Assembly (NCBI GenBank): GCA_022446885.1
Contig: JAKVBU010000021.1
Coordinates: 1 to 59,748, forward strand
DNA length: 59,748 nucleotides
Direction: 5' to 3'
From: Phycisphaerales bacterium
Lineage (GTDB): Bacteria; Planctomycetota; Phycisphaerae; Phycisphaerales; SM1A02
Under the pieces are notes generated by a model, which searched no databases, had not been told where the DNA came from, and was given only the letters and a program-made list of their open reading frames with translations. The position numbers and the translations under genes are program-made. Each line of letters starts with the position of its first letter. The first letter of the stretch is position 1. Below, in pieces: positions 41,958 to 50,344 of this stretch.

Positions 41958-43552
41958 GTCGACTTGCTGGTGTCGTTCCCATCCAGTGACACAGGTCGAT
42001 AGCCCCCACGCTGGTCAAACCAAGTGATCAGGCACAGGTAGGACACCAGCATGACGATTGGCAGAATCGACACGGCAAAGAGTGCTTCGGCCTTGCCGAT
42101 CCGCTGGGCAGTGACCAATGCCTCCTGATGCAGGTGTGGATCTTTACTGCGAGCAATGCCAGCGCCTTCCGCTGAGAGCGCCGAGTAGGAACCGAGCAAG
42201 CTCGACTTGTCTTCATCGACATAGAGGGCGGCGACTTCGGCGTCGGCTTCCTGCAGCGCCCGGACAATCTCGGTGTCCTGCACTTGCCCCAGCCAGACGC
42301 TGCCGAGCACGCCCAAGCCGAGCATGCCCACGCCTGCGATCAAGTTGATCGTCATGGCGCCGCCCTTGGGGAATTGCTCGGAAACGAAACCCAGCGTGGT
42401 CGGCCAGAAGAAGGTCTGCCCGACGCCGTAAATGGTGGCGGCAAGGATGATCACGCCAGCGCCGACGGCGACATCGTCTGCCAGCACGCCGAGCCACCAG
42501 ATGCCCAGCGTCACGATTGCTGCGCTCGCGGCCAGCACGCCCAGTGGCTTGAGGGCAGCCACGATCGGGCCGCACACGAGCCGCAGCGTCATCATGATCG
42601 CAGCGGTATACACGAGTACCCAGCCTGAGTCGATGCCCAGTGCGTTATTGATGGCCGGCCCGAGCAGGTCCTTGATCCAGGTGTCCGTGCCCAGTTCGGT
42701 GGTCGCCAGCGCGAGCATGATCAGCAGCAGGAAGATGTACATGGGTCGTCCGAACGACCGCACCGCGCCTTCGAGCCCATTGCCATCGGTGTCGGTGATG
42801 AACATGCCGTAGATGGCCGCGATGAACCCTGCGATCACGACCTGAGCGCCAAAGCTCTGGAGCATCTCGATGCCCAGCACATTCGTGGTCAACTCCATCA
42901 CAATCAACAGGGCCACGATGAACGCGCCGCCCCAGCCCACCTGCCGCAGCATCTCGCGATCGGAGATGCCCGCTTTCACCCGTTCGCTGATGGGGAAGCG
43001 CATGTTCAGCATCATGAACCCGAAGACACAGGCGGGAATGATGATCAGAGCGATCTTCCACTGCCACGACATGGCGTCGCCGATGCCAAGGACAACGATG
43101 CCAGTGAGTACAAGGCCGCCGGGCCACCCTGCATGCAGGATGTTGAGCCAGGTGGTCTTGTTCTCCTTGTACATGTCGGCAATGAGCGGATTGATGACCG
43201 CCTCGACCGTGCCTGCGCCCAGCGCCCCCAGAATGCTCGCCCAATAGAGCATCGAGAAGCCCGTGGCGAAGATCGACAGCACTGCGAATGAGATGAAGCA
43301 GAAGAAGGCGAAGGCCATGGCCGGGCCGTACCCGATGCGATCCAGTACCAGCGAGAAGAGCACGATGCTCACACCAAATGGCCAAAGCCCGGCCCCGAAG
43401 ATCGTGCCCACCTGCGTCTTGTCGAGCTCGAAGTCGGCCTCCCACGTGGGCATGATCATCATGCGCAACATGAATGCGAAGGCCGTCGTGATGAGCGCGA
43501 TAAAGCAGGCCAGGAAAATGCGCTTCCTGGCTTCGGCAGTGAGTTCAGTCAT
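41954..43552 (-). CDS. MFS transporter
   Basis: The 532-residue protein has about 12-14 helices, beginning RKRIFLACFIALITTAFAFMLRMMIMPTWE. It has an MFS loop-like VLDRIGYGPAMA after helix 2 and FPISERVKAG at the central loop. Between the last two helices a hydrophilic stretch of ~65 residues (about 435-500, EADAEVAALYVDEDKSSLLGSYSAL) is unusual. It is similar in style to planctomycete MFS proteins labelled sugar or FHS-type; the substrate is unknown. It heads the minus-strand group with the FAD protein and the sialidase-like gene. A TAGCAT box lies 36 bases before the ATG. Confidence 0.85.
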   Translation of the reverse strand: MTELTAEARKRIFLACFIALITTAFAFMLRMMIMPTWEADFELDKTQVGTIFGAGLWPFGVSIVLFSLVLDRIGYGPAMAFAFFCFISFAVLSIFATGFSMLYWASILGALGAGTVEAVINPLIADMYKENKTTWLNILHAGWPGGLVLTGIVVLGIGDAMSWQWKIALIIIPACVFGFMMLNMRFPISERVKAGISDREMLRQVGWGGAFIVALLIVMELTTNVLGIEMLQSFGAQVVIAGFIAAIYGMFITDTDGNGLEGAVRSFGRPMYIFLLLIMLALATTELGTDTWIKDLLGPAINNALGIDSGWVLVYTAAIMMTLRLVCGPIVAALKPLGVLAASAAIVTLGIWWLGVLADDVAVGAGVIILAATIYGVGQTFFWPTTLGFVSEQFPKGGAMTINLIAGVGMLGLGVLGSVWLGQVQDTEIVRALQEADAEVAALYVDEDKSSLLGSYSALSAEGAGIARSKDPHLHQEALVTAQRIGKAEALFAVSILPIVMLVSYLCLITWFDQRGGYRPVSLDGNDTSKST

Positions 43553-43588
43553 CGAGACATCTCCCTTGGGCCGGAATCGGCGCGGGCG

Positions 43589-43594
43589 ATGCTA
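43589..43594 (-). promoter_or_regulatory. Candidate -10 box (TAGCAT) of the MFS operon
   Basis: CACTAGCATCG lies 36 bases upstream of the MFS ATG in the 56-base gap after the esterase gene. GGGAGATG near the start codon may serve as ribosome-binding site. Confidence 0.3.
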
Positions 43595-43608
43595 GTGCAA
43601 GCGATGCC

Positions 43609-44628
43609 TCACGGGCACTCGCCCCAGAGGGCCAGCATCGCAAGTAGATCAACCACATCGCTGGTGCCATCGCCGTCAATGTCGCCGCCGTCGGTGCCCC
43701 AGTGCGCCAGCAGCATGAGCAGGTCTTCTACCGCCACGACTCCATCACCTGTCAGATCTGCTGTGCAAGAGTCTGGTGCTGGGTGGGTTGCGAACCAGTC
43801 GAAGAAGTGGTCCATGGCCTCTGCGCCGAAGGTGAACAGATGCCCCGACAGGTACGCGTCCCAGCCACGGACCTCGCCGGTGGAGCACCCGGGCGTGTAG
43901 GAGGTGATCTGCGTTTCATCGCCCCAGATGGCCAGATCGAGGTTGATCCATTCGTCATGAGTCTGTGGTGTTTCGTCGCAGCCCAGATGCAACGCCCAGT
44001 TTGTCAGCGTTGTATACACACTCGGGTACGTCGTGCCATTGAGCGGGCCACCGCCGGGCCAGATGATGACGTCGAGCGTGCCGTGAAACTGGAGCACATT
44101 CAGTGCGTTGGTGGCAGTGCAACCGTCCATCGATGACGGCCCCATGCCTGAGAGTGACACGATCGATGCGAATCGATCGGGGTGTTCGCAGCCCATGCGA
44201 TGGGCCATGAACCCGCCACTGGAGTGGCCCATCAGGTGGATGTGTCTGGGGTCTACGGCATAGGTCGCTTCCAGATGATCGACGAGCGCCAGGAGGTATG
44301 CCACGTGGTCGGGATTGGCGCCGCCGAAGTCACAGCAGGCTTCAGATCCATTCCAGAAGTAGCCAAATCCGTCGCTTGAACCGGTAGGCCGCACGAGGAT
44401 GTAGCCGCGCTCGCGGGCTGGAATCGCGAAGTGGTAGGCGAAGGTGTCCGTCCAGGGGCCGCTCAGGGGGCTGTAGCCATGAAGCAGAATCAGCAGTGGG
44501 GCAGGGGTGTTGGGGTCGTACCCGTCGGGCAATTGAACAGGAACGTCTGCAGGTGGCGTGAGATCACCCCACTCACCGGCGATGAGCGTATTGGAGAGGG
44601 CCAATAACAGAATTGCTGCAAGTCGCAT
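43609..44628 (-). CDS. Exported PHB-depolymerase/feruloyl-esterase-like hydrolase with dockerin-like tail
   Basis: The protein has 339 residues. The signal is MRLAAILLLALSNTLIA. The alpha/beta hydrolase part has LLILLHGYSP (oxyanion region) and the nucleophile elbow GHSSGG with Ser137; LQFHGTLDVII fits the acid-residue strand, and His near the end of the domain is plausible. This resembles the LpqC/PHB-depolymerase esterase family. Residues 287-339 are two EF-hand-like loops, DLTGDG and DIDGDG, each followed by a Leu-rich helix (VEDLLMLLAHWG, VVDLLAMLALWG), bracketed by SC at the start and EC at the end. GAGAGG lies before the ATG, and TAGGAT is 12 bases upstream. Confidence 0.85.
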   Translation of the reverse strand: MRLAAILLLALSNTLIAGEWGDLTPPADVPVQLPDGYDPNTPAPLLILLHGYSPLSGPWTDTFAYHFAIPARERGYILVRPTGSSDGFGYFWNGSEACCDFGGANPDHVAYLLALVDHLEATYAVDPRHIHLMGHSSGGFMAHRMGCEHPDRFASIVSLSGMGPSSMDGCTATNALNVLQFHGTLDVIIWPGGGPLNGTTYPSVYTTLTNWALHLGCDETPQTHDEWINLDLAIWGDETQITSYTPGCSTGEVRGWDAYLSGHLFTFGAEAMDHFFDWFATHPAPDSCTADLTGDGVVAVEDLLMLLAHWGTDGGDIDGDGTSDVVDLLAMLALWGECP

Positions 44629-44640
44629 GCGTCACCTCTC

Positions 44641-44646
44641 ATCCTA
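44641..44646 (-). promoter_or_regulatory. Candidate -10 box (TAGGAT) of the esterase gene
   Basis: TAGGAT ends 12 bases before the ATG at 44628, and the short spacer holds GAGAGG. The predicted leader is only about 5 bases, so the purine run may instead be incidental. Confidence 0.3.
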
Positions 44647-44759
44647 TGCCGTCATCGGCACGGTCCAAGGCGAATCGAGCAAACCGGCTCAGGGGCATTG
44701 AGACAGCGTCTACCTGTAGGCAAGTGCCCAAGTGACCATACTCTGGTAGGCGGCCTTTG

Positions 44760-44831
44760 GACGGATCGGGAACGACCGAAATCGACGATCTGCTGCTCTT
44801 GCTGACCCACTGGGGGGCTTGCTGGCATTGA
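44760..44831 (+). pseudogene. Remnant of a dockerin-tailed exoprotein gene (C-terminal codons only)
   Basis: One plus-strand frame reads DGSGTTEIDDLLLLLTHWGACWH and then stops. This is the second EF-hand-like loop and the Leu-rich helix with the final W-G-x-C of the dockerin-like tails encoded by the neighbours at 43609, 44904 and 47328. Upstream, the same frame meets a stop at 44733. A different frame just before (about 44725-44757) reads CPSDHTLVGG, like the first loop, so a frameshift seems to separate the halves. Nothing upstream can encode the rest, because the divergent esterase starts at 44628. The 275-base gap (44629-44903) holds no other gene I can see. Confidence 0.6.
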
Positions 44832-44903
44832 TGTGCCAACAGCCCCGGGTGCCTTGTGTACACGCGGTGTGTCCAGGCCGTGTTCAACGGCTTTGGTCGG
44901 CGC

Positions 44904-46988
44904 TCAGCACTCACCCCAGCCAGCAAGCACGATCAGCAGGTCGCTGGCGCCCACCATGCCGTCGCCATCCAGATCGGCGGGACCATCGCCTTGCCCCCAT
45001 TGGGCGATGAGCGACAGGATGTCATTGGCGCCGACCTCGCCGTCACCTGTGATGTCGCCAACACAACTGTCGCACTGCGTTTCCTGGGCGATGATCTGCA
45101 CCGACGCCACGTGCCATCCGGTGTAGTCGTTGTACAGATAGTCTCCCGAGTCAAACTGCAGACCCAGTTGAACCGACTGCCCGCTGATCGACGTCAGAGG
45201 AACGTCGATGGTCTCCCAGCCCGACGTATCGCCGAACTCATGCGCCGTGACCCCATTGACCAGCAGGAGACTCACGTCGTAGTTTGGGCTGTTCTCAGTT
45301 TCGAGTGCCATACAGATGCGCACGACCATGTCGCCGCCGATGCCATCGAGTGAGACCGCGGGAGAAGTAAGGGTGCCAGTGACCGCCCCGCCGGTGTCGT
45401 AATCACACTCGCCAGCTTGGCCGAAGTACGCCGAGGCCGAGGTCTCGCAGGAATCGCTCGGTGCGCAGCCGCCGCTGGATCCATGCCACAGCCCGTCAGC
45501 GGCCCACTGCACCGGGATACCGCCTGCAAAGGACGTGTCCAGGATTATGGTCTGAACGAACTCGCCCACGTGCAATGGCCAACTGTCAATTGAGGCAGGT
45601 AGCGGCCAGATGACGTGTGTGCCTTCATCGCCAGTGGCTCGAACCTGCCAGGCGATGGTCTGTTCGCAGGCCAGTTCCGTCCATGTATGCCGCCACATGT
45701 CGTCGCCAATAGAGGCGGGGGCTGTCCACTGCATGGGGCTGCCATCGATTGACACGCCCACCTCGATCGAGTCAGGTAGGGGGGCTTCCTCCCCGGCCTC
45801 GAGTACGAAGTCCATGGTGTGTGTGCCAGGTGGCAAGATCTCCGGGCGACCATCGGGGAATGTCAGCTGCAGCACATTGGGTATGCACACGCCCTGCGGG
45901 TTGGCGAGGGCGTACTGAAGATCGGCGTGATGGATGGCGCAGCCGTGGTTGAATCCGCCCGTGCTGGAACACCCCGCATTCGTGTGAATGCCGATCGCCA
46001 GACCTGTGGCTTCATCGAGCACGGCGCTACCGCTATTGCCGCCAGTGGTATCCGTTTGATAGCCAAGCACCGTGCCGTCGAGAATCGCGTAGGGCCCGGT
46101 GTGCGTTTTCTGGACCTGATTCCAGGTCGGGCTGATCGGTGATGAGGTGGTGCCGTAGCCGATGATCGTGATGTCCTGATCGCTCACCTGATCGGGGGCA
46201 TCAGCCAACATGTACGACGCCCCTTGAGCCTGGTATGCCGTGAGGCCGGTCTCCGAATTCGGGAAGCACCCGAGGTAGGCCCAGTCATTTCCGATCTCCA
46301 CGTAGCCGAACTGCAGTGACTCGGGATCGATGGGGTATTGATCTTCCGGCCCGGGGTGATTGACTGAGCCATCTCCATTGCTCAATGGCACGTTGAACTG
46401 GGCGACGTGCCCGCTGACACCCTCGTCCATGCAGTGCCCCGCAGAGAGAAAGGAGTTTGCCGCATCGTCGATCAGCCACATGGTGCAGCCCACCGGCCAG
46501 TGCCGGGCGGCCCGTGGGTCGCTGCTGGGAATGCGGTCATCCGTGTTGCCGCAGATCGATCGCTCCACATCGGTGCCAGCGACCGTCCATCGGGCGGCCT
46601 CGATCGTCAGGTGCGAGCGGCCCGACTGCGCCGGTGCAAGCAACTCAACATGCACCATGGGCCCATTGAACCAGGCGCTGTGATGTTGCCACTGACTCAG
46701 CGAAGTAGCGTTCAGATGTTGCTGATGTCCATCTTTGAGTGAGGTCAGCCGCAGTGTGCACCCATCGGCCAGTTTGGTTCGGCCAAAGCGAATCTGAAGA
46801 TCGCCGGCCTCGGGTATGGCTACGAGATGGTTGAACACGATTGCCGGTACATCGGTGTCGTTAGCAACTGTCGTCGAGTGGACATCGATGGTCTGCGAAC
46901 GGACGTTGGTGCCGCTGGTCTGGGCCGAGCCGGCCGTTACCGCAAAGGCGATCGCCATTGCACCGAATGCTCGCTCGAAAATGGACAT
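44904..46988 (-). CDS. Exported trypsin-like serine protease with dockerin-like tail
   Basis: The protein has 694 residues. The signal is MSIFERAFGAMAIAFAVTAGSAQ. The catalytic triad is visible: FLSAGHC with His185, GNDWAYLG with Asp235 and TTGGNSGSAV with Ser319, the S1 family glutamyl-endopeptidase-like arrangement. After the protease come a beta-rich stretch (about 360-450) and a jelly-roll-like binding domain (about 480-635; WHGSSGGCAPSDSCE, IDVPLTSISGQSVQLGLQFDSGDY). Residues 641-694 are the Cys-bracketed double EF-hand tail (SCVGDITGDG, DLDGDG, ending GWGEC). GGGAG lies before the ATG at 46988; the upstream in-frame start is less likely. Confidence 0.88.
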   Translation of the reverse strand: MSIFERAFGAMAIAFAVTAGSAQTSGTNVRSQTIDVHSTTVANDTDVPAIVFNHLVAIPEAGDLQIRFGRTKLADGCTLRLTSLKDGHQQHLNATSLSQWQHHSAWFNGPMVHVELLAPAQSGRSHLTIEAARWTVAGTDVERSICGNTDDRIPSSDPRAARHWPVGCTMWLIDDAANSFLSAGHCMDEGVSGHVAQFNVPLSNGDGSVNHPGPEDQYPIDPESLQFGYVEIGNDWAYLGCFPNSETGLTAYQAQGASYMLADAPDQVSDQDITIIGYGTTSSPISPTWNQVQKTHTGPYAILDGTVLGYQTDTTGGNSGSAVLDEATGLAIGIHTNAGCSSTGGFNHGCAIHHADLQYALANPQGVCIPNVLQLTFPDGRPEILPPGTHTMDFVLEAGEEAPLPDSIEVGVSIDGSPMQWTAPASIGDDMWRHTWTELACEQTIAWQVRATGDEGTHVIWPLPASIDSWPLHVGEFVQTIILDTSFAGGIPVQWAADGLWHGSSGGCAPSDSCETSASAYFGQAGECDYDTGGAVTGTLTSPAVSLDGIGGDMVVRICMALETENSPNYDVSLLLVNGVTAHEFGDTSGWETIDVPLTSISGQSVQLGLQFDSGDYLYNDYTGWHVASVQIIAQETQCDSCVGDITGDGEVGANDILSLIAQWGQGDGPADLDGDGMVGASDLLIVLAGWGEC

Positions 46989-47327
46989 GTCTCGCTCCCT
47001 GTGGGGCTCCACCCGACCACGGTGACTATTGTTTGGTTAAATCGCCATCTACACAAGGCTTGGCTTGTGGAATCCAGGACAACCTGTCTCGCTAACTGAT
47101 TCTCACTTGACAGAGGATAAGGCTTGGAGAATGAGGTTAATCACGCTGGAGACAGGTTCAGGTCGAGGTAGAGTGGGTACGTCTTGAGATGGCACGCTGG
47201 TATGACCAATGGGGCTGAAAACCAAGTTGGGGAAGCCAGTGCAGGTGAGGCTGCCGGTCGGGATTCATGGCAGGGCAGTGTTCAGAGCAGGGCAGGTCAA
47301 AGCAGGGACAGTGGAGAGGCAGTTCAG
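46989..47327. other. Divergent intergenic region between two exoprotein genes
   Basis: The 339 bases have no convincing ORF. They contain the small hairpin CACAAG/CTTGTG at 47052-47069, a long imperfect inverted repeat (47081-47158), a TTGACA at 47107-47112 inside the repeat with only a weak -10 (AATGAG) 17 bases on, and a purine-rich stretch before the start at 47328 (GGAGAGG). The promoters of both genes should lie here. Confidence 0.6.
47081..47158. repeat. Imperfect inverted repeat with perfect 10-bp outer arms
   Basis: AACCTGTCTC (47081-47090) and GAGACAGGTT (47149-47158) are perfect reverse complements. Inside them TAAC-TGATTCTC (47093-47104) pairs with GAGAATGAGGTTA (47127-47139) with few mismatches. 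The arms enclose 22 bases that contain TTGACA. Confidence 0.7.
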
Positions 47328-48731
47328 ATGAATCGATGGGTAGTGATCTTGGGTGTCTCTTGTTGTCTGTGGGCGTCGGGCACTTCAACTGGGGGTGAGA
47401 CATGCATGCCGTCGCATCAGGTCGAGGTCGACTGGGATGCAGGGCAGGCTGGTTGGCCAGGTAGTGTGGCGTTGGGCGGCGGTTGGCATGCAATTGGCGA
47501 TGATGACTACGATGACGGTCTTGGAATAGTCAAACTTTCCAAGTTGGATCCGGCTTCTCAACAGTGGACTGATTATCAAGAGATCACTGGGGCGATCTTG
47601 AATCAGGGATTTGGAACTTCGATCGAGTTGTCGTACTACGGACTTGCTGTGTACTCGGCAGATTCCAACTTGGTTGAGCTGTTTGTGCTGGAGGAGGGCA
47701 AGTGGGCTTGGGTCAAGACGTTGACACCGTGGGATCCTGATGGTTATCTCACGGGAGCGATCTCGCTCCATGGCGATTCGCTATTGGTTTGCGAAGTCGA
47801 CAGCAATGGACAGATTCTGGTTGTTCAGTGGATGGAAGTTGAGGGCGAGTGGCAAATCGTGAAAGTGATTCCGACGGCGGTCTCAGAACCGATCGTCCGA
47901 ATGGACTACGACGGCGAGTGGATGGTCCTTGGCTTTCCCACTTACGACGCTGATGGGAGCAACAACAACGGCTACCTGCAGGTCTGGCGGCACCTGGGGC
48001 TGGAAGGGTGGAGTTTCATCGGCAGTTACCAGCCGTACCCCGACGTTGAAGGGGCCGCCGGCGGTAGTCATGTTGCGATCAGCGAGGGTACGCTCAGCGC
48101 CGTGGCTGGTTCGCATGCCCTTGGGGGCTACTCAATTGACGTGTATCAGGTCTTTGGCCAGTCGATATCTCGAGTGCTGCAGGTGCCAGCCGAAGTTGAA
48201 CAGATTGTCGGCATTGACATGCACGATTCCACTGTGGCAGTCGCAGTGTCTGATCAGGTCATGTCGGCTGGTGCCACCTTGATTCAACTCCATGGGTCAG
48301 GTGCAGACATGGCATGGACAGATGCGCAAGTGAGCTTTGATGGTGAAGCGCCCGGTTCACCGCTGACTGCGATAGCCATGAACGACAATTTTCTCATCGG
48401 GCGTGGATATGGGGCGGGCTACGTGCCAAACGTCTGGATCGCGCCAGCGTACGACTGCAACAACAATGGAGTGGCCGATCAGTGTGACTTGGCTGGCACT
48501 CCCGGATGGGATATTGATCGTGACGGCCGGTACGACTGGTGCGCCTGCCCGGGCAATGTCAATCCACACCTGGACTGGGTCATCGATGTGAACGATGTCT
48601 ACAGCGTGCTGTTTGCATGGGGTGGAAACGGGTTGTGGGGGCCAGGTGAAGGTGATTGCAATGGCGACACACTATGCAACATCGAAGACCTGATCATCGT
48701 GCTTCGGAACTGGGGGCAGTGCTGGAACTGA
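47328..48731 (+). CDS. Exported beta-propeller-like protein with calcium-binding and dockerin-like tail
   Basis: The protein has 467 residues. The signal is MNRWVVILGVSCCLWASG. Residues ~35-400 contain about seven repeats of the type SVALGGGWHAIGDDDYDDG, AISLHGDSLLVCEVDSNGQ, VAISEGTLSAVAGSHA, like FG-GAP/integrin or quinoprotein-type blades. Next DCNNNGVADQCDLAGT...DIDRDGRYDWC resembles thrombospondin type-3/EF-hand calcium loops, and the end (ID-VNDVYSVLFAWGG...DCNGDTLCNIEDLIIVLRNWGQCWN) is a diverged dockerin-like pair. GGAGAGG precedes the ATG at 47328; the 48 extra codons of the longer ORF are Gly/Ser/Gln-rich and unlikely to be used. Codon use is visibly more A+T-rich than in the neighbours. 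Function unknown. Confidence 0.8.
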   Translation: MNRWVVILGVSCCLWASGTSTGGETCMPSHQVEVDWDAGQAGWPGSVALGGGWHAIGDDDYDDGLGIVKLSKLDPASQQWTDYQEITGAILNQGFGTSIELSYYGLAVYSADSNLVELFVLEEGKWAWVKTLTPWDPDGYLTGAISLHGDSLLVCEVDSNGQILVVQWMEVEGEWQIVKVIPTAVSEPIVRMDYDGEWMVLGFPTYDADGSNNNGYLQVWRHLGLEGWSFIGSYQPYPDVEGAAGGSHVAISEGTLSAVAGSHALGGYSIDVYQVFGQSISRVLQVPAEVEQIVGIDMHDSTVAVAVSDQVMSAGATLIQLHGSGADMAWTDAQVSFDGEAPGSPLTAIAMNDNFLIGRGYGAGYVPNVWIAPAYDCNNNGVADQCDLAGTPGWDIDRDGRYDWCACPGNVNPHLDWVIDVNDVYSVLFAWGGNGLWGPGEGDCNGDTLCNIEDLIIVLRNWGQCWN

Positions 48732-48738
48732 GTGTCCC

Positions 48739-50280
48739 TCAGCCCACGTGCTCGCCCATGAACACGCTCACCTGATCGAGGGCAATGCGCTCCTGCGCTT
48801 GCGTGTCACGGTGCCGCACAGTCACGGCCTGATCGCTGGCCGTGTCGCCGTCGATCGTGAAGCAGAATGGGCAACCTGCTTCGTCCATGCGGGCATAGCG
48901 TTTGCCAATGCTTTGCTTGACGTCCATCACGACATCCCACCGCTCACGCAATTCCCCAAAGAGATTCGCTGCGATCTCGGGCATGCCATCTTTGGCGACC
49001 AGCGGGAAGATGGCCGCCTGAATGGGCGCAATCGACGGGTGGAACTTCATGTAGACCTTGGACGCCCGCTCCGGATCAGGCGTGTAGGCCTCACACAAGA
49101 GCGCCAACGTGCCGCGGCTCAGGCCGGCTGATGGCTCGATGACATGGGGCAGGTAGCGTTCATTGCGGGCCTGATCGAAGTACGCCAGCTTCTTGCCTGC
49201 GAACTCCTGATGGCGTGACAGATCGAAATTCCCCCGATGGGCAACGCCCTCCAGCTCGCCAAAGCCCGGCGCCGTGAAGGGGAATCTGTACTCCACGTCA
49301 AAGGTGCCGCAGCCTTCCTTGGCATAGTGCGCCAACTCATCGGCATCGTGCTTTCGCATCAGAATGTTGTCGCTCGTCAGGCCGATCGACTGCCACCACT
49401 TCGAGCGAACATCACACCAGAACTCGAACCACTGCTCGGCTTCACTTTCGTGGCAGAACCACTCGATCTCCATCTGCTCGAACTCACGAGACCTGAAGAT
49501 GAAGTTCCGAGGCGTGACCTCGTTGCGGAACGCCTTGCCTATCTGGGCGATGCCAAAGGGCACCTTGACCCGCATCGTGTCCACGACATTGCCGAAGTTC
49601 AGGAAGATGCCCTGAGCCGTTTCGGGGCGCAGATAGGCGGCGCTCTCTTCATCCTGCAGGGCGCCCACGAACGTCTTGAACATCAAGTTGAATTGACGTG
49701 GCTCGGTGAGTGAGCCCACGGCCTTGGTGTCGGGCCCCACGGTGATGGCCAACTCGTCGGCAGACAGTGCCGTCAGTGGGCAGGTGTCAAGTTCTTCGTC
49801 GGCCAGTTCACGCTTGACGTACTTCTCGAGTTTCTTGCGGGCCGAGGCAAGTGAGTCATCGTCGCCATCGATAAAGGCGTAGATCTGTCCACCGTCGGTC
49901 TGCCCCTTCAGGCCCAGGCAGGCCAGATGGTCGGCCCGGTACCGGGACTTCGTCTCGCGACAGTCAACCATCGGGTCGTTGAATCCACCCACATGACCCG
50001 ATGCCTCCCAGACACGGGGGTTCTGGACGATCGACGAGTCGAGCCCGACGATCGAAATCTCGTTGCCGTCGGGGCCGACGGGGGGCCGCTTGACCATGTC
50101 CCGCCACCAACGATCACGCAGGTTGTTCTTCAGGGCCGTGCCCAGCGGGCCGTAGTCCCAGAAGCCGTTGAGGCCTCCGTAGATCTCACTGGCGGGGTAG
50201 ATGAAACCGCGACGCTTACACAGCGAAACGAGTTCATCCATCGAAAAGGAATGGGTTGATTGCGTATCGGAGTCGCTCAT
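48739..50280 (-). CDS. glyQS: Glycyl-tRNA synthetase, dimeric (alpha2) type
   Basis: This 513-residue class II enzyme charges tRNA-Gly. The N-terminal part has MDELVSLCKRRGFIYPASEIYGGLNGFWDYGPLG, the glycine-site signature. Motif 2 is FRNEVTPRNFIFRSREFEQMEIEWF and motif 3 is EPSAGLSRGTLALL. The C-terminal anticodon domain follows (HPSIAPIQAAIFPL...VTVRHRDTQAQERIALDQV). A single chain of this length is the bacterial/eukaryal-like alpha2 form, not GlyQ/GlyS. Start at ATG 50280 is favoured by TACGAT 9 bases upstream; GTG 50304 and ATG 50241 are also possible. It follows pdxA on the same strand. Confidence 0.95.
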   Translation of the reverse strand: MSDSDTQSTHSFSMDELVSLCKRRGFIYPASEIYGGLNGFWDYGPLGTALKNNLRDRWWRDMVKRPPVGPDGNEISIVGLDSSIVQNPRVWEASGHVGGFNDPMVDCRETKSRYRADHLACLGLKGQTDGGQIYAFIDGDDDSLASARKKLEKYVKRELADEELDTCPLTALSADELAITVGPDTKAVGSLTEPRQFNLMFKTFVGALQDEESAAYLRPETAQGIFLNFGNVVDTMRVKVPFGIAQIGKAFRNEVTPRNFIFRSREFEQMEIEWFCHESEAEQWFEFWCDVRSKWWQSIGLTSDNILMRKHDADELAHYAKEGCGTFDVEYRFPFTAPGFGELEGVAHRGNFDLSRHQEFAGKKLAYFDQARNERYLPHVIEPSAGLSRGTLALLCEAYTPDPERASKVYMKFHPSIAPIQAAIFPLVAKDGMPEIAANLFGELRERWDVVMDVKQSIGKRYARMDEAGCPFCFTIDGDTASDQAVTVRHRDTQAQERIALDQVSVFMGEHVG

Positions 50281-50289
50281 GGGGCGGGC

Positions 50290-50295
50290 ATCGTA
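50290..50295 (-). promoter_or_regulatory. Candidate -10 box (TACGAT) of glyQS
   Basis: TACGAT ends 9 bases before the glyQS ATG and no Shine-Dalgarno lies between. TTGAGG occurs 25 bases further upstream, too far for a normal -35. Confidence 0.3.
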
Positions 50296-50344
50296 CCCGG
50301 ACACCGCCCGCTCAGGCCTCCCTCAACGCGCCCTTGGCCCTGCC

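Noticed and set aside
44819-45353. Plus-strand frames opposite the protease tail
   Set aside because: They read through the dockerin-coding sequence on the wrong strand; only the short upstream fragment 44760-44831 has a meaningful pattern.
46989-47327. tRNA or other RNA gene in the largest gap
   Set aside because: No cloverleaf arms or T-loop consensus were found on either strand; only the inverted repeats reported above.
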